A DNA stretch of 64,000 bases from Anaerobutyricum hallii DSM 3353 (GTDB taxonomy: Bacteria; Bacillota; Clostridia; Lachnospirales; Lachnospiraceae). Where the stretch lies: assembly GCF_000173975.1 (NCBI RefSeq), contig NZ_ACEP01000029.1:1-64000 (forward strand), read 5' to 3'. Positions 15,756 through 25,407 of this stretch are shown piece by piece; position 1 is the first letter of the stretch; each line of letters starts with the position of its first letter. Below the pieces are notes generated by a model. That model was not told the origin of the DNA, did not search any database, and saw nothing but the letters and a program-made list of their open reading frames with translations. Position numbers and translations under genes: made by a program.

Positions 15756-18431
15756 AAAGAAGCAGGAACGGGATCGTAGGAAACAGAAAAACATTCCTAC
15801 AACTGCACAGCAGAGTATTCCGTATATTCGGATGCTGCAGGATGGTATTTGCCAGGTGACAAAGACCTTTTTCTCCAAGACGATTCAGTTTTATGACATC
15901 AACTATCAGCTTGCTTTAAATGAGGATAAGACCACGATATTTGAAAATTACTGTGATTTCTTAAATTACTTTGATTCTTCCATCAGTGTGCAGCTGTCCT
16001 TTATCAATCAGCAGGTGGATGTGGCAGAATTTGAGAAAAGCATTGACATTCCGGATCAGAACGATGACTTCAATGCCATTCGTGAAGAATACCGTACCAT
16101 GTTGAAGAATCAGCTTTCCAAGGGAAATAATGGTCTGGTAAAGACAAAGTATATCACTTTTGGAATCGAGGCGGAAAGCCTGAAAGTGGCAAGACCAAGG
16201 CTTGAAAGAATCGAAACAGATATCTTAAACAACTTTAAGGTCCTGGGAGCACAGGCACATTCCCTGAATGGTCTGGAAAGGCTGGAGATTCTGTATCATG
16301 TGTTCAACCAGGATCGCATTGAACCATTTAAGTTCCAGTATAAGATGCTGCCGGAAACCGGATTAAAGACCAAAGATTTTATTGCACCGACTTCCTTTAA
16401 CTTTTCCAAGAATCAGACATTTTTGATGGGAAGAACGATGGGGAGTGTGAGTTACCTGCAGATTCTTGCACCGGAGCTGACAGACCGGATGCTTGCAGAC
16501 TTCCTGGATGTGGATGACAGCATCAATGTTAACATTCATATCCAGTCCATTGACCAGAGTTCTGCGATCAAGATGATCAAGAGTAAGATTTCAGATCTGG
16601 ATAAGATGAAGATTGAAGAGCAGAAGCGAGCAGTACGTTCCGGTTATGATATGGACGTGCTTCCATCGGACCTTGTGACTTATGGAGAAGAGGCGAAGAA
16701 CCTGTTGGAAGATCTGCAGTCTAGAAATGAGAGGATGTTCCTTGTAACGGTTCTGGTGATGAATACCGCAAGGAAGCGTCAGAAACTGGATAACAATATT
16801 TTCCAGGTGCAGGGAATTGCACAGAAATATAACTGTTCTTTAAAACAACTGGATTATCAGCAGGAAGCAGCACTCATGTCCTGTATTCCACTGGGAGTCA
16901 ATCGAATTGAAATTCAGAGAGGGCTTACCACATCTTCAACAGCGATCTTCGTGCCATTTACGACACAGGAACTGTTTCAGGAAGGGGAAGCTCTTTATTA
17001 TGGATTGAATGCATTATCCAACAACATGATCATGGTTGATCGGAAACGTTTGAAGAACCCGAATGGACTGATTCTTGGTACACCAGGTTCCGGTAAGTCC
17101 TTCTCAGCAAAGAGAGAGATTACGAACTGTTTCCTAATTACGGAAGACGATATCATCATCTGCGATCCAGAAGCCGAGTATTCTCCATTGGTACAGGCAC
17201 TGCATGGGCAGGTGGTGAAGGTTTCACCGGTATCTGACCAGTATATCAATCCAATGGATCTGAACCTGAATTATTCCGAGGAAGATAATCCACTGTCACT
17301 GAAAGCAGATTTTATTCTGTCTTTGTGTGAGTTGATTGTTGGAGGAAAGAATGGACTGGAGCCGGTAGAAAAGACCATCATTGACCGTTGTGTGCGGTTA
17401 GTATATCAGGAATATCTTGCCGATCCAATGCCGGAGAAGATGCCAATCCTGGAGGATTTATATAATCTGTTGCGGAAACAGGAAGAGCCGGAAGCACAGC
17501 GTCTTGCAACTTCATTGGAGATTTATGTTACAGGCTCCCTGAATGTATTTAATCATCGCACAAATGTAGATATCAACAATCGTATCGTTTGTTTTGATAT
17601 CAAAGAGCTTGGAAAACAGCTGAAAAAGATCGGGATGTTGATTGTGCAGGACCAGGTATGGAACCGAGTGACTATCAATCGTTCCGCTCATAAATCTACC
17701 CGTTACTATGTGGATGAATTCCATCTTCTATTAAAAGAAGAGCAGACAGCAGCTTACAGTGTGGAAATTTGGAAGAGGTTCCGTAAATGGGGAGGTATTC
17801 CAACTGGTGAACTGGTTTGTTACTTGTTAGTCGCTTAAAGTGCAAACTATCGCCGTTCTGACTGAAACCGGCAAGTAAGTCAGAAGTATCAATGCGGAAA
17901 AAAACGGGAAAGGGGTAGCGACCTAATCCGAGTGGAAGGCTATTCATAATAGAATAGCCACACGCAACGCATAGAGCTTGAACCTGCATAAGCAGAATAT
18001 AACAGCTCCAAGAGGCCGCATTGCCAGCCGGTACGATATAATCGTGGTAAAAAGATATGCTATGCTGAGCGTGAAATGACACGCTGATGAAAATGGGCGA
18101 AAGTCCCAGAGAGGTGGATAAAAAGCCGCCTGATAATAACAATCAGATAACACAGAATATCAAAGATTTATTGGCTTCCAGAGAAATCGAGAATATTTTT
18201 GAAAACTCTGATTTCATTTATATGCTCAACCAGGCTTCCGGAGACAGGCAGATTCTGGCAAAACAGCTGAATATCTCACCAACCCAGCTGTCCTATGTAA
18301 CCAACAGCAATGAGGGGGAAGGACTTCTGTTCTATGGAAATGTCATTATCCCATTCGTAGACAGATTTCCGAAGAATTCCCTCTATAAAATCATGACAAC
18401 CCGCTTGGAGGAAACTTCTGAAGCAGGTTAA
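15637..18431 (+). CDS. virB4: VirB4-family conjugation ATPase, coding sequence split by a group I intron
   Basis: Exon 1 is 15637-17808 and exon 2 is 18147-18431; joined they give an 818-residue VirB4/TraE-type ATPase in one frame. The N-terminus is very basic. Walker A GTPGSGKS is at residues 481-488 and Walker B YYVDEFH at 690-696. Exon 1 ends with WGGIPTG and exon 2 begins ITQNIKDLL, which together form the conserved WGGIPTGITQN box of the family. Without splicing translation stops at 17836-17838 and the protein loses its last 94 residues. The ATG at 15637 is chosen because AAGGAGGGTG lies just upstream. Function: powers assembly and substrate transfer in the type IV secretion channel. Confidence 0.85.
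17809..18146 (+). ncRNA. ORF-less group I self-splicing intron in virB4
   Basis: A 338-nt insertion after codon 724 of virB4. The exon ends in T and the insertion ends in G, as group I splicing needs. A P-like element ACGGGAAAGGGG (17904-17915) with P5 GGGT/ACC and CCG for P4 is present. The P6 hairpin is GGCTATTC/GAATAGCC (17938-17959). P7 is GCATAG (17969) with CTATGC (18060), the latter inside an S-like AAGATATGCTATGC. P2 is TCTGACT/AGTCAGA, and P9-type hairpins lie at 18068-18085 and 18112-18131. A 6-bp P1 can be drawn between ACTGGT (exon end) and GTTAGT (17826-17831). No homing endonuclease frame is present. Confidence 0.82.
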
Positions 18432-18447
18432 ATCAAAGGAGAAAATA

Positions 18448-18558
18448 ATGTTACGAGCAATTTCATATGTATTAACTTTTAGTGGCGGTGCTGTTTTTGG
18501 CATCGCTTTTCTCTGTTTATTACAGGCAGGGAAAGGGTATCCGAAGAAGGAGGAGTAA
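18448..18558 (+). CDS. Small single-span membrane protein (DUF3789-like)
   Basis: A 36-residue reading frame between virB4 and the hydrolase gene, with CAAAGGAGA seven bases before the ATG. The first two-thirds form one membrane helix (YVLTFSGGAVFGIAFLCLL), followed by a short charged tail ending KKEE. Its size and position match the DUF3789 proteins found at the same place in related ICEs. Too short for many gene callers. Function unknown; perhaps a channel accessory peptide. Confidence 0.7.
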   Translation: MLRAISYVLTFSGGAVFGIAFLCLLQAGKGYPKKEE

Positions 18559-18561
18559 GTA

Positions 18562-21378
18562 GTGGCAGAACAGAGAATGAAAGTCAGGGATAAGAAAGTC
18601 CAGAAGATGACCAAGGATGGTCTGGTGGAAGAAAACCTGACGGATAAATCTTCTGTTCGTGTCAGTAACCGTGCCAGTGATGTGCAGATGGGAGGAAAAC
18701 AAGGGGAAAAAGAATTAAGCCTTGTGGATAAGTCTTCCCGCCAGTCTGAACGGAGTGGGAAAAATATTCGTCCCTCTGTGCAAAAATCCAGAGATGCACC
18801 GGAACTGATACGGACAGAGAAGCAAAGTAAGGATTTTGGACAAAATAGAAAGCAGCAAAACCGGAAAAGGATTCGTGCTGAAGTCGGAAAAGAATCCAGA
18901 CTTGCAGAAAAATCTGAAGCCGGACAGTCAGGGAGACTGAAAGAAAAACGTGCTGATCTATCAGAAAACAGAGGAGACAGCCGGAGAAATCAGACCGGCG
19001 GCAGCAAAAAGCCAAAACAAAAACAGCGTTTGAAATTTGCTTATGAGGAAACTGGTGCTTCTGTGAAAAATGAAAAAGATATGGAGAAATTGAACCAGAT
19101 GGATACGGATGGAGTCAATTTTCGCCATCAAAAACAGAAGGAAAAAGCCAAAAAGTTTTCTTATGAGGAAGCAAAAAAGAAAAAGGAAGCTAAGCAGCAT
19201 TCCAAGAAGGCACAGGTCTATCGGGCAAATGAAGGGGAAGCTCCTGGACAGAAGAAATCCCGCTTGAAGTTTGGCGAAGGGGAATCTGTGAAAACAGAAA
19301 AAATTTCTGCTGTTAAGAAAGCAGGAAGTGCAACTTCCGTAGCATTGCACCGTGAGATCAGCAAAAATGAAGACGATAATGCGGCGGTAGAAGGTGCCCA
19401 TAAGTTAGAAGAAGGTGGCGAAGGTGTTTACCGGCTGGAACAGAGAAGTGCCAGACGCAGGAAACAGAGGGCATCCAGAAAAAGAAGCAGACTTGAAAGA
19501 CAGGAAGAGAAACAGGCACAGGCTGCAGCCCATCAGGAGCAGAAGAAGCTGAAAAAACAGATTCAGAAGCAACAGATCAAACGGGATTATGCCAAAGCGA
19601 AGCGAAGTGAACAGACAGTAGGAACAGCTACAAAAGGTACGATTGATTATATTAAGAAGATTGGCGGTAAGGTCACCAACTTCTTTAAAGAAAACCGGAA
19701 GGTGTATATCAGTGTAGCAGTTCTGATCGGATTGATGTTTCTGATCATAACGAATGTCACGTCTTGCTCTGCAGTGTTTTTACAAAATGTGATCACTTAT
19801 ACCGGAACCAGTTATCTGTCATCGGATCAGGCAATCCGGGAAGCGGAACTGTATTACACACAGCTGGAAGCTAATCTGCAGGAGCGGATCAACAACATGG
19901 AGTCTGAAGAACCGGGACATGAGGAATACCGATATAACATCGGGCCTATTGAGCATGATCCGTTTATCCTGATCAGTTATCTGTCAGCAAAGTATGAGGA
20001 GTTTACTTTTGAACAGGTCAAGCCTGAACTGGATGCATTGTTTGCAGAGCAATATCATCTGACTACTGAAGCAGTCAATGAGACTGTGACAGAGACAGCA
20101 ACAGTAAGAGTTGGAGAATCGTTGGGACAGGTTGTAACAAGCGGATATTGTAACTGTCCAATCTGTTGTGGTATTTGGAGCGGAGGCCCGACTGCCAGTG
20201 GAGTATACCCAACTGCTAATCATACCTTAGCGGTAGATGCTTCCAATCCGTTTGTTCCAATGGGAACAAAGGTGGTCATGAATGGTGTCGAATATACGGT
20301 AGAAGATACCGGAGCTTTCGCAAGATACGGTGTACAGTTTGACGTTTACTATGATAATCATGCGGCGGCATCCGCACATGGGCATAAGACCTGGGAATGT
20401 TATCTGGCAGATGATAATGGAAGCCAGGAAGTGGAAGTGACCAGGACAAGAGATGTAGATGTGCTGAATGTCACCTTAAACAGTGGAAATCTGATGTTGA
20501 TCTGTCAGGACAGGCTGAGATTTTTTCAGAAAGAACTGTTCAGTGCCTATAACGATACGAAAGGCAATTTACAGATGTTTGCGACACCGGTTGATTTTAA
20601 CTGGTATTCCAGTGTGACAAGTTATTATGGATATCGGATTCATCCAATTTCAGGAGCAAATCAGCTTCATAATGGTATGGATATCGGAGCACCGGAGGGA
20701 ACGAAAGTAATGGCAGGGCTGACCGGAACGGTTACAACTTCTGCTTATAACGATAGCTATGGCAATTATGTTGTGATTAAGGACAGTAAAGGCTATGAAC
20801 TGCGGTATGCACATTTAAGCAGCCGGAGTGTATCTGCAGGTGCATCCGTCACGAAAGGTGATGAGATTGGTCTTGTAGGAAATACTGGAAATTCTACAGG
20901 AAGCCATCTTCATATTGAACTTCTGAAAAATGGAGAGCGCTTAAACCCGATCTTTTATCTGGAAACTGGAGAAGGGACAGGCTTTGGCGGCAATGAATAC
21001 ACCAGTGAAGCGGCACAGCGTTTGTTGAACGAAGCAGCGAGATATCTGGGAACACCGTATGTGTGGGGTGGATATTCTCCAAGTGGATTTGATTGTTCTG
21101 GATTTGTAAGTTACTGCCTGACAAACTCTGGTGTAAGAAATACAGGAAGATTGACTGCACAGGGACTGTACAACATTTGTACACCAGTATCCCAGTCGGA
21201 GGCACAGCCGGGAGATTTGATTTTCTTTACTGGAACTTACGACGCAGGGGAGCCGGTAACGCATATCGGAATCTATGTAGGCAATGGTCAGATGATCCAT
21301 TGTGGACATCCGGTGCAGTATACGTCCATCAATTCTCCATACTGGCAGAGCCATTTCTATGGATTTGGACGATGGTAA
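18562..21378 (+). CDS. Membrane-anchored conjugation hydrolase with 3D, M23 and NlpC/P60 domains
   Basis: A 938-residue protein starting at GTG 18562 after GAAGGAGGAG. Residues 1-370 are extremely charged, Lys/Arg/Gln/Glu-rich and predicted cytoplasmic. One membrane helix follows at about 380-400 (VYISVAVLIGLMFLIITNV). Outside are a 3D-type domain near 525-615 (CNCPICCGIWSG, DTGAFARYG), an M23 peptidase domain near 685-800 (HNGMDIGAP, GSHLHIE) and an NlpC/P60 domain from about 815 with Cys845 in GFDCSGF and the His in VTHIGIY. The family (CD1108-like) is thought to open peptidoglycan for the conjugation channel. Three cell-wall-related domains in one protein is usual for this ICE family. Confidence 0.88.
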   Translation: MAEQRMKVRDKKVQKMTKDGLVEENLTDKSSVRVSNRASDVQMGGKQGEKELSLVDKSSRQSERSGKNIRPSVQKSRDAPELIRTEKQSKDFGQNRKQQNRKRIRAEVGKESRLAEKSEAGQSGRLKEKRADLSENRGDSRRNQTGGSKKPKQKQRLKFAYEETGASVKNEKDMEKLNQMDTDGVNFRHQKQKEKAKKFSYEEAKKKKEAKQHSKKAQVYRANEGEAPGQKKSRLKFGEGESVKTEKISAVKKAGSATSVALHREISKNEDDNAAVEGAHKLEEGGEGVYRLEQRSARRRKQRASRKRSRLERQEEKQAQAAAHQEQKKLKKQIQKQQIKRDYAKAKRSEQTVGTATKGTIDYIKKIGGKVTNFFKENRKVYISVAVLIGLMFLIITNVTSCSAVFLQNVITYTGTSYLSSDQAIREAELYYTQLEANLQERINNMESEEPGHEEYRYNIGPIEHDPFILISYLSAKYEEFTFEQVKPELDALFAEQYHLTTEAVNETVTETATVRVGESLGQVVTSGYCNCPICCGIWSGGPTASGVYPTANHTLAVDASNPFVPMGTKVVMNGVEYTVEDTGAFARYGVQFDVYYDNHAAASAHGHKTWECYLADDNGSQEVEVTRTRDVDVLNVTLNSGNLMLICQDRLRFFQKELFSAYNDTKGNLQMFATPVDFNWYSSVTSYYGYRIHPISGANQLHNGMDIGAPEGTKVMAGLTGTVTTSAYNDSYGNYVVIKDSKGYELRYAHLSSRSVSAGASVTKGDEIGLVGNTGNSTGSHLHIELLKNGERLNPIFYLETGEGTGFGGNEYTSEAAQRLLNEAARYLGTPYVWGGYSPSGFDCSGFVSYCLTNSGVRNTGRLTAQGLYNICTPVSQSEAQPGDLIFFTGTYDAGEPVTHIGIYVGNGQMIHCGHPVQYTSINSPYWQSHFYGFGRW

Positions 21379-21385
21379 GAAAAAA

Positions 21386-21406
21386 GGGCGGCTGCATCAG
21401 CCGTCC
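21386..21406 (+). other. Stem-loop between the hydrolase and DUF4315 genes
   Basis: A 9-bp stem with a three-base loop (GGGCGGCTG-cat-CAGCCGTCC) sits between the stop at 21378 and the next ribosome site. No T-run follows, so it is more likely an RNA processing or stability element than a terminator. Confidence 0.5.
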
Positions 21407-21420
21407 GGAAAGGAGAAGCG

Positions 21421-21723
21421 ATGAAAAGTCTTGAAAAAGCAACGGCAGATTATGAGAAAGCCAAGGAAAAAATGGAAGCATCCAAAGCCAGATATGAAGC
21501 AGACTTAAAGCGTTTCAAGGCTGCGGAGATTGCAAAAACAGAAGCAGAAAATCTGGAAATTGTAAAAATTATCCGTGCAATGGATATGAGTATTCCGGAA
21601 TTGGAAGCTTTCAAAAAGAGAATGAAAAATGAATTGCCCGGCAGGGTAGAAATACAGAAGGAGGAAACAAAAGCCGATGATGAATCTGGAAAAAATGAAA
21701 CAGAAGAAGAGAACAATTACTAA
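21421..21723 (+). CDS. DUF4315-family protein
   Basis: A 100-residue, almost wholly helical protein with coiled-coil heptads (KATADYEKAKEKMEASKARYE) and the family block IVKIIRAMDMSIPELEAF near residues 43-60. A conserved companion of the DUF4366 and virB4 genes in Tn1549-type ICEs. Its end overlaps the DUF4366 gene by 47 bases in another frame. Biochemical function is not known; context suggests a structural or accessory part of the transfer machine. Confidence 0.8.
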   Translation: MKSLEKATADYEKAKEKMEASKARYEADLKRFKAAEIAKTEAENLEIVKIIRAMDMSIPELEAFKKRMKNELPGRVEIQKEETKADDESGKNETEEENNY

Positions 21724-23101
21724 AAGCAGGGTAAAAAAGAGCTTGCTTGCAGCAACGACATTTCTTTGCCTGACAACACCTTTGCTCCAGACACAGACTG
21801 CTTATGCAGCTGAGAATACCACACCTGCGATTACGATTGAGAAACCGGATGGCTGGAAACAGGGTGAAACAACCATTGCTGTTACGGTAGATGCCAGCCA
21901 TATGCCGGAAGGTTTCTCAATAGCAAAGATTGAAGCAAAAGCAGGAAAAGATGGAAGCTGGCAGGATGTAACCGGAAGCGGAAGTATCACGATCACTGGA
22001 AACCAGACAGTGTATGTGCGTGTGACAGATGGTGAGGGGAAGGTCTATGAGCAGAATCGCTCTATTAAGTGTTATGACACGGAAAAGCCGACACTCTCTG
22101 CTTCCCTGACAGATGGTGTGCTGACGATTCAGGGGAATGATACAGTATCCGGGATTACTGCGGTAACCGTCAATGGCACCACTTATACAGACTTGAAGGA
22201 TGGAATGCTGAGAGTGCAACTGACACAGAAAGATTTTACTACAAAACAGATTGAGATTACGGTAACAGATGGTGCTGGAAATACTTCTGAAAAGTATGTG
22301 TTGCAGAATCCTTACTATGAATGGGCAAAGAAGCAGGCAGAAAAACAGAAATCTTCCAGGGACAGCAATGGTGCAATGGCAACTACGACCAGTGCAGATG
22401 CAACGGGGACTGAGAAAACAACGACTTCTCCGCTTCCGCAGGATGCACAGGCTTCTGAGCCGACAGATGCAAAAGGAACCGTGGATGATCGGACAGTAAC
22501 AGGTATTGAGGAACAGCTTAATAAAGAAGGCGAGACGGCAGAAGCCGTTACCAAAACAGCTACGGAAGGCACAAAAGAGTTTTATACCATTTCAACGAAG
22601 AGTGGTAAGATTTTCTATTTGATTATTGACAATTCAAAATCTCAGGATAATGTGTATTTCCTTACAGAAGTCAGTGAGAAAGATCTGATGAACTTCACAC
22701 TTTCTGATTCAGTGACACTTCCGGAAGTGGATACGGTTTATGCAGAACCAGAGAAAAAAGCAGAGGAAGAAAAACCGGAAACGACAGAGACAGATGAGAA
22801 AGATAAGGTGGAGGATGAAATCCAGATGCCAGAAGATAAAAGCCCATTTGGAACGTATCTTCTGATTGCGCTGGTAGCAGTCGGAGCTGCGGCAGGAGGA
22901 TATTACTTCAAAGTCTATAAACCAAAGCATGAATATGATGACGAGGATGAGATGGAAGAGGATGAAGATGAATCCGAAGATTCAGAGTCAGAAAAACGGG
23001 AAGTAGACGATGCAGATGAGCAGGAAGAAAGTGCAGAACCGGAAATCCTGAGAGATGAAGATTTCAATGATGATGTACTGGAAGATGAAGAAGAGGAGTA
23101 G
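21677..23101 (+). CDS. DUF4366-family secreted, membrane-anchored ICE protein
   Basis: A 474-residue protein with a signal peptide (basic start, then LLAATTFLCLTTPLL and a likely cut after AYAA near residue 38). Ig-like repeats cover about residues 45-210 (VTDGEGKVYEQNRSIKCYD, then VTDGAGNTSEKYV). A Thr/Ser-rich linker and the DUF4366 core around FYTISTKSGKIFYLIIDNS follow. A C-terminal membrane helix lies near 395-412, with a very acidic cytoplasmic tail. It overlaps DUF4315 and is followed six bases later by topB. Probably an exposed part of the conjugation apparatus; its exact role is unknown. Confidence 0.82.
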   Translation: MMNLEKMKQKKRTITKSRVKKSLLAATTFLCLTTPLLQTQTAYAAENTTPAITIEKPDGWKQGETTIAVTVDASHMPEGFSIAKIEAKAGKDGSWQDVTGSGSITITGNQTVYVRVTDGEGKVYEQNRSIKCYDTEKPTLSASLTDGVLTIQGNDTVSGITAVTVNGTTYTDLKDGMLRVQLTQKDFTTKQIEITVTDGAGNTSEKYVLQNPYYEWAKKQAEKQKSSRDSNGAMATTTSADATGTEKTTTSPLPQDAQASEPTDAKGTVDDRTVTGIEEQLNKEGETAEAVTKTATEGTKEFYTISTKSGKIFYLIIDNSKSQDNVYFLTEVSEKDLMNFTLSDSVTLPEVDTVYAEPEKKAEEEKPETTETDEKDKVEDEIQMPEDKSPFGTYLLIALVAVGAAAGGYYFKVYKPKHEYDDEDEMEEDEDESEDSESEKREVDDADEQEESAEPEILRDEDFNDDVLEDEEEE

Positions 23102-23107
23102 GAGTAA

Positions 23108-25180
23108 ATGAAATTAGTGATTGCAGAAAAGCCATCGGTTGCGATGGCACTGGCTTCCGTGATTGGAGCCAGAACAAGAAAAGATGGCTACGTGGAAGGA
23201 AACGGTTATCTCGTTTCCTGGTGCGTAGGACATCTGGTTGGATTATGTGATGCATCAGAATACGATGAAAAATATAAAAAATGGAGATATGAAGATCTGC
23301 CGATTGTGCCGGAATGTTGGAAACACAGGGTATTGGAAGGCACGAAAAAGCAGTTTGGAATCTTGAAAAAACTGATGCGAGATTCCAAAGTAGATGAAGT
23401 AATCTGTGCTACAGATGCCGGGCGGGAAGGAGAACTAATCTTCCGTCTGGTGTATGAGCAGGCAGGATGCAAAAAGCCGATGAAGCGGCTCTGGATCTCT
23501 TCCATGGAGGAACAGGCAATTAAAGATGGATTTGCGTCATTAAAAGACGGTTCGTGTTATGACAGTCTCTATCAGTCAGCACTTTGCAGGGCAAAGGCAG
23601 ACTGGCTGGTGGGAATCAATGCGAGCCGTCTTTTTTCCGTTCTGTATAACCAGAATCTGAAAGTTGGAAGAGTACAGACACCAACACTTGCCATGATCGT
23701 GGATCGAAATCAGAAGATCAAGGAATTTACCAAAGAAAAATATTATATGGCTCATATCAAGTTTGACGAGATGGATGCGGTCACAGAGCATTTTCAGAAA
23801 AAAGAAGATGCAGATAGAGTGGCTGCGGACTGTATGGAGCGTATGTGCGAAGTGGAAAAGGATGATGTGAAAGAAAAAACGGTCCGTCCTCCGAAGCTCT
23901 ATGATTTGACCACTCTGCAGAGGGAAGCAAACAGAATGTTTGGTTATACCGCACAGCAGACATTGGATGCCGTGCAGGAGATGTATGAGCAGAAGCTGGT
24001 CACTTATCCGAGAACAGACAGCCAGTATCTGACAGATGAGATGGGAGAAAGCACTGAAACACTGATTCAGATGTTACTTGGGAAAATGCCTTATGCTGAA
24101 GGTCTGGAATATCACCCAGACGTGAGTAAGGTATTAAATTCAAAGAAAGTATCCGATCACCATGCGATTATTCCAACCATGGAAGTAGCCAAAGCAGATA
24201 TTGGTGAACTGAAAGAACGAAACCGCAAGATTTTGTATCTGATCAGTGCCAGGGTTCTGACAGCAACTGCAGATCCTTATATTTATGAAAGCCATAAATG
24301 CCAGATCACCTGCAATTATCATACGTTTTATCTCACAGCAAAGAAAACAAAGCAGGAAGGATTCAAGGCGATCGAAAATAAATTGAAACAGTTCTTTGGC
24401 GTAAAGATTGAGAAAGAAGAGCCGGAGCTGGATATCTGGGCAGGCAAGCATTATGGTCCCTGTGATTCTTTGGTATCGGAGCATTTCACACAGCCACCGA
24501 AACAGTACACAGAAGATACCCTGCTTTCTGCGATGGAACGTGCAGGGAATGAAGAACTGACCGAAGATACAGAAAAGAAAGGACTTGGTACTCCGGCAAC
24601 AAGGGCAGCAATCATTGAAAAACTGATTCAGTCTGGTTTTGTGAAAAGGGAAAAGAAAAATCTGGTGCCGACAGATGATGGTAATGTATTGATTACAGTT
24701 CTGCCAGATGAGATTAAATCTCCGAAGATGACCGCAGAGTGGGAAATGGCATTGAATCACATTGCCCAGAATACAGAGACAGCAGATGAATTCCTAAATG
24801 GGATTACAGAACTGATGCAGGAACTGGTTGCCAGGTATCAGGGAATTTCAGAAGAAAAGAAAAATCAGTTTCAGGGAAAGGCAAAAGGAGAAGTCATTGG
24901 CAAATGTCCCCGATGTGGAGCAGATGTCCAGGAAGGGAAAGTAAACTTTTACTGTTCTGACCGGAACTGTACTTTTACCTTATGGAAGAATGATAAATTC
25001 CTTGCGAGTCAGGGAAAAAAGATGGATAAGACGGCAGCAAAGAAGTTCCTGTCTAAAGGAAAAATCCATTATAAGGATCTGGTATCAAGAAAAACAGGGA
25101 GACAGTACGAAGCAACTGTGGAGATGGTTGATCCCGGAGAGGGAAATGTACAGTTCAATCTGAGTTTCCCGCAACGATAA
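23108..25180 (+). CDS. topB: DNA topoisomerase III (type IA)
   Basis: A 690-residue topoisomerase that passes single strands to relax or decatenate DNA. The TOPRIM block KLVIAEKPSVAMALASVIG is at the start and ATDAGREGELIF near residue 104. The catalytic Tyr is Y300 in KLVTYPRTDSQYL. A C-terminal zinc-ribbon-like segment has CPRCGADV and CSDRNC. This is the standard ICE-borne topB, taken to resolve transfer or replication intermediates. The start is at ATG 23108, seven bases after the DUF4366 stop. A terminator follows at 25192. Confidence 0.93.
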   Translation: MKLVIAEKPSVAMALASVIGARTRKDGYVEGNGYLVSWCVGHLVGLCDASEYDEKYKKWRYEDLPIVPECWKHRVLEGTKKQFGILKKLMRDSKVDEVICATDAGREGELIFRLVYEQAGCKKPMKRLWISSMEEQAIKDGFASLKDGSCYDSLYQSALCRAKADWLVGINASRLFSVLYNQNLKVGRVQTPTLAMIVDRNQKIKEFTKEKYYMAHIKFDEMDAVTEHFQKKEDADRVAADCMERMCEVEKDDVKEKTVRPPKLYDLTTLQREANRMFGYTAQQTLDAVQEMYEQKLVTYPRTDSQYLTDEMGESTETLIQMLLGKMPYAEGLEYHPDVSKVLNSKKVSDHHAIIPTMEVAKADIGELKERNRKILYLISARVLTATADPYIYESHKCQITCNYHTFYLTAKKTKQEGFKAIENKLKQFFGVKIEKEEPELDIWAGKHYGPCDSLVSEHFTQPPKQYTEDTLLSAMERAGNEELTEDTEKKGLGTPATRAAIIEKLIQSGFVKREKKNLVPTDDGNVLITVLPDEIKSPKMTAEWEMALNHIAQNTETADEFLNGITELMQELVARYQGISEEKKNQFQGKAKGEVIGKCPRCGADVQEGKVNFYCSDRNCTFTLWKNDKFLASQGKKMDKTAAKKFLSKGKIHYKDLVSRKTGRQYEATVEMVDPGEGNVQFNLSFPQR

Positions 25181-25191
25181 GCAGTGTATTG

Positions 25192-25217
25192 CAGGCAGTC
25201 TAAGGACTGTCTGTTTT
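25192..25217 (+). terminator. Rho-independent terminator after topB
   Basis: A perfect 9-bp stem (CAGGCAGTC with GACTGTCTG) with a four-base loop is followed by TTTTATG. It separates the transfer operon from the adhesin gene. Confidence 0.8.
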
Positions 25218-25231
25218 ATGTGAAAATAGTG

Positions 25232-25375
25232 ATTGTTCAGAGCCGCATTCGCCAAATTGCTGAAACAGCAATTTTTGCTCATGTGGCGTATCCGCCAAAT
25301 AAAATTTCAAAATCAGCCTTAGAAATGCAAGCATTTCACATCTGATTTATGAAATTTTGCTTGGCTCTGAACAAT
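25232..25375. repeat. 144-bp long palindrome upstream of the adhesin gene
   Basis: Outer 13-bp perfect inverted repeats: ATTGTTCAGAGCC (25232-25244) and GGCTCTGAACAAT (25363-25375). Inside are a 16-17-bp pair with one gap (25301-25316 with 25342-25358), a perfect 7-bp hairpin with two-base loop (25322-25337), and two copies of CCGCCAAAT/TCGCCAAAT. The element lies directly before the ribosome site of the adhesin. It could be a phase-variable invertible switch, a MITE-like insertion or a structured mRNA leader; the sequence does not decide between them. Confidence 0.6.
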
Positions 25376-25407
25376 TGCCACAAATATATGAAAGAGAGGA
25401 CCTTAGC

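Noticed and set aside
17809-18146. Considered as group II intron or IStron remnant
   Set aside because: No GTGYG start and no domain V for group II; no TnpB/IS607 genes for an IStron. Group I elements fit better.
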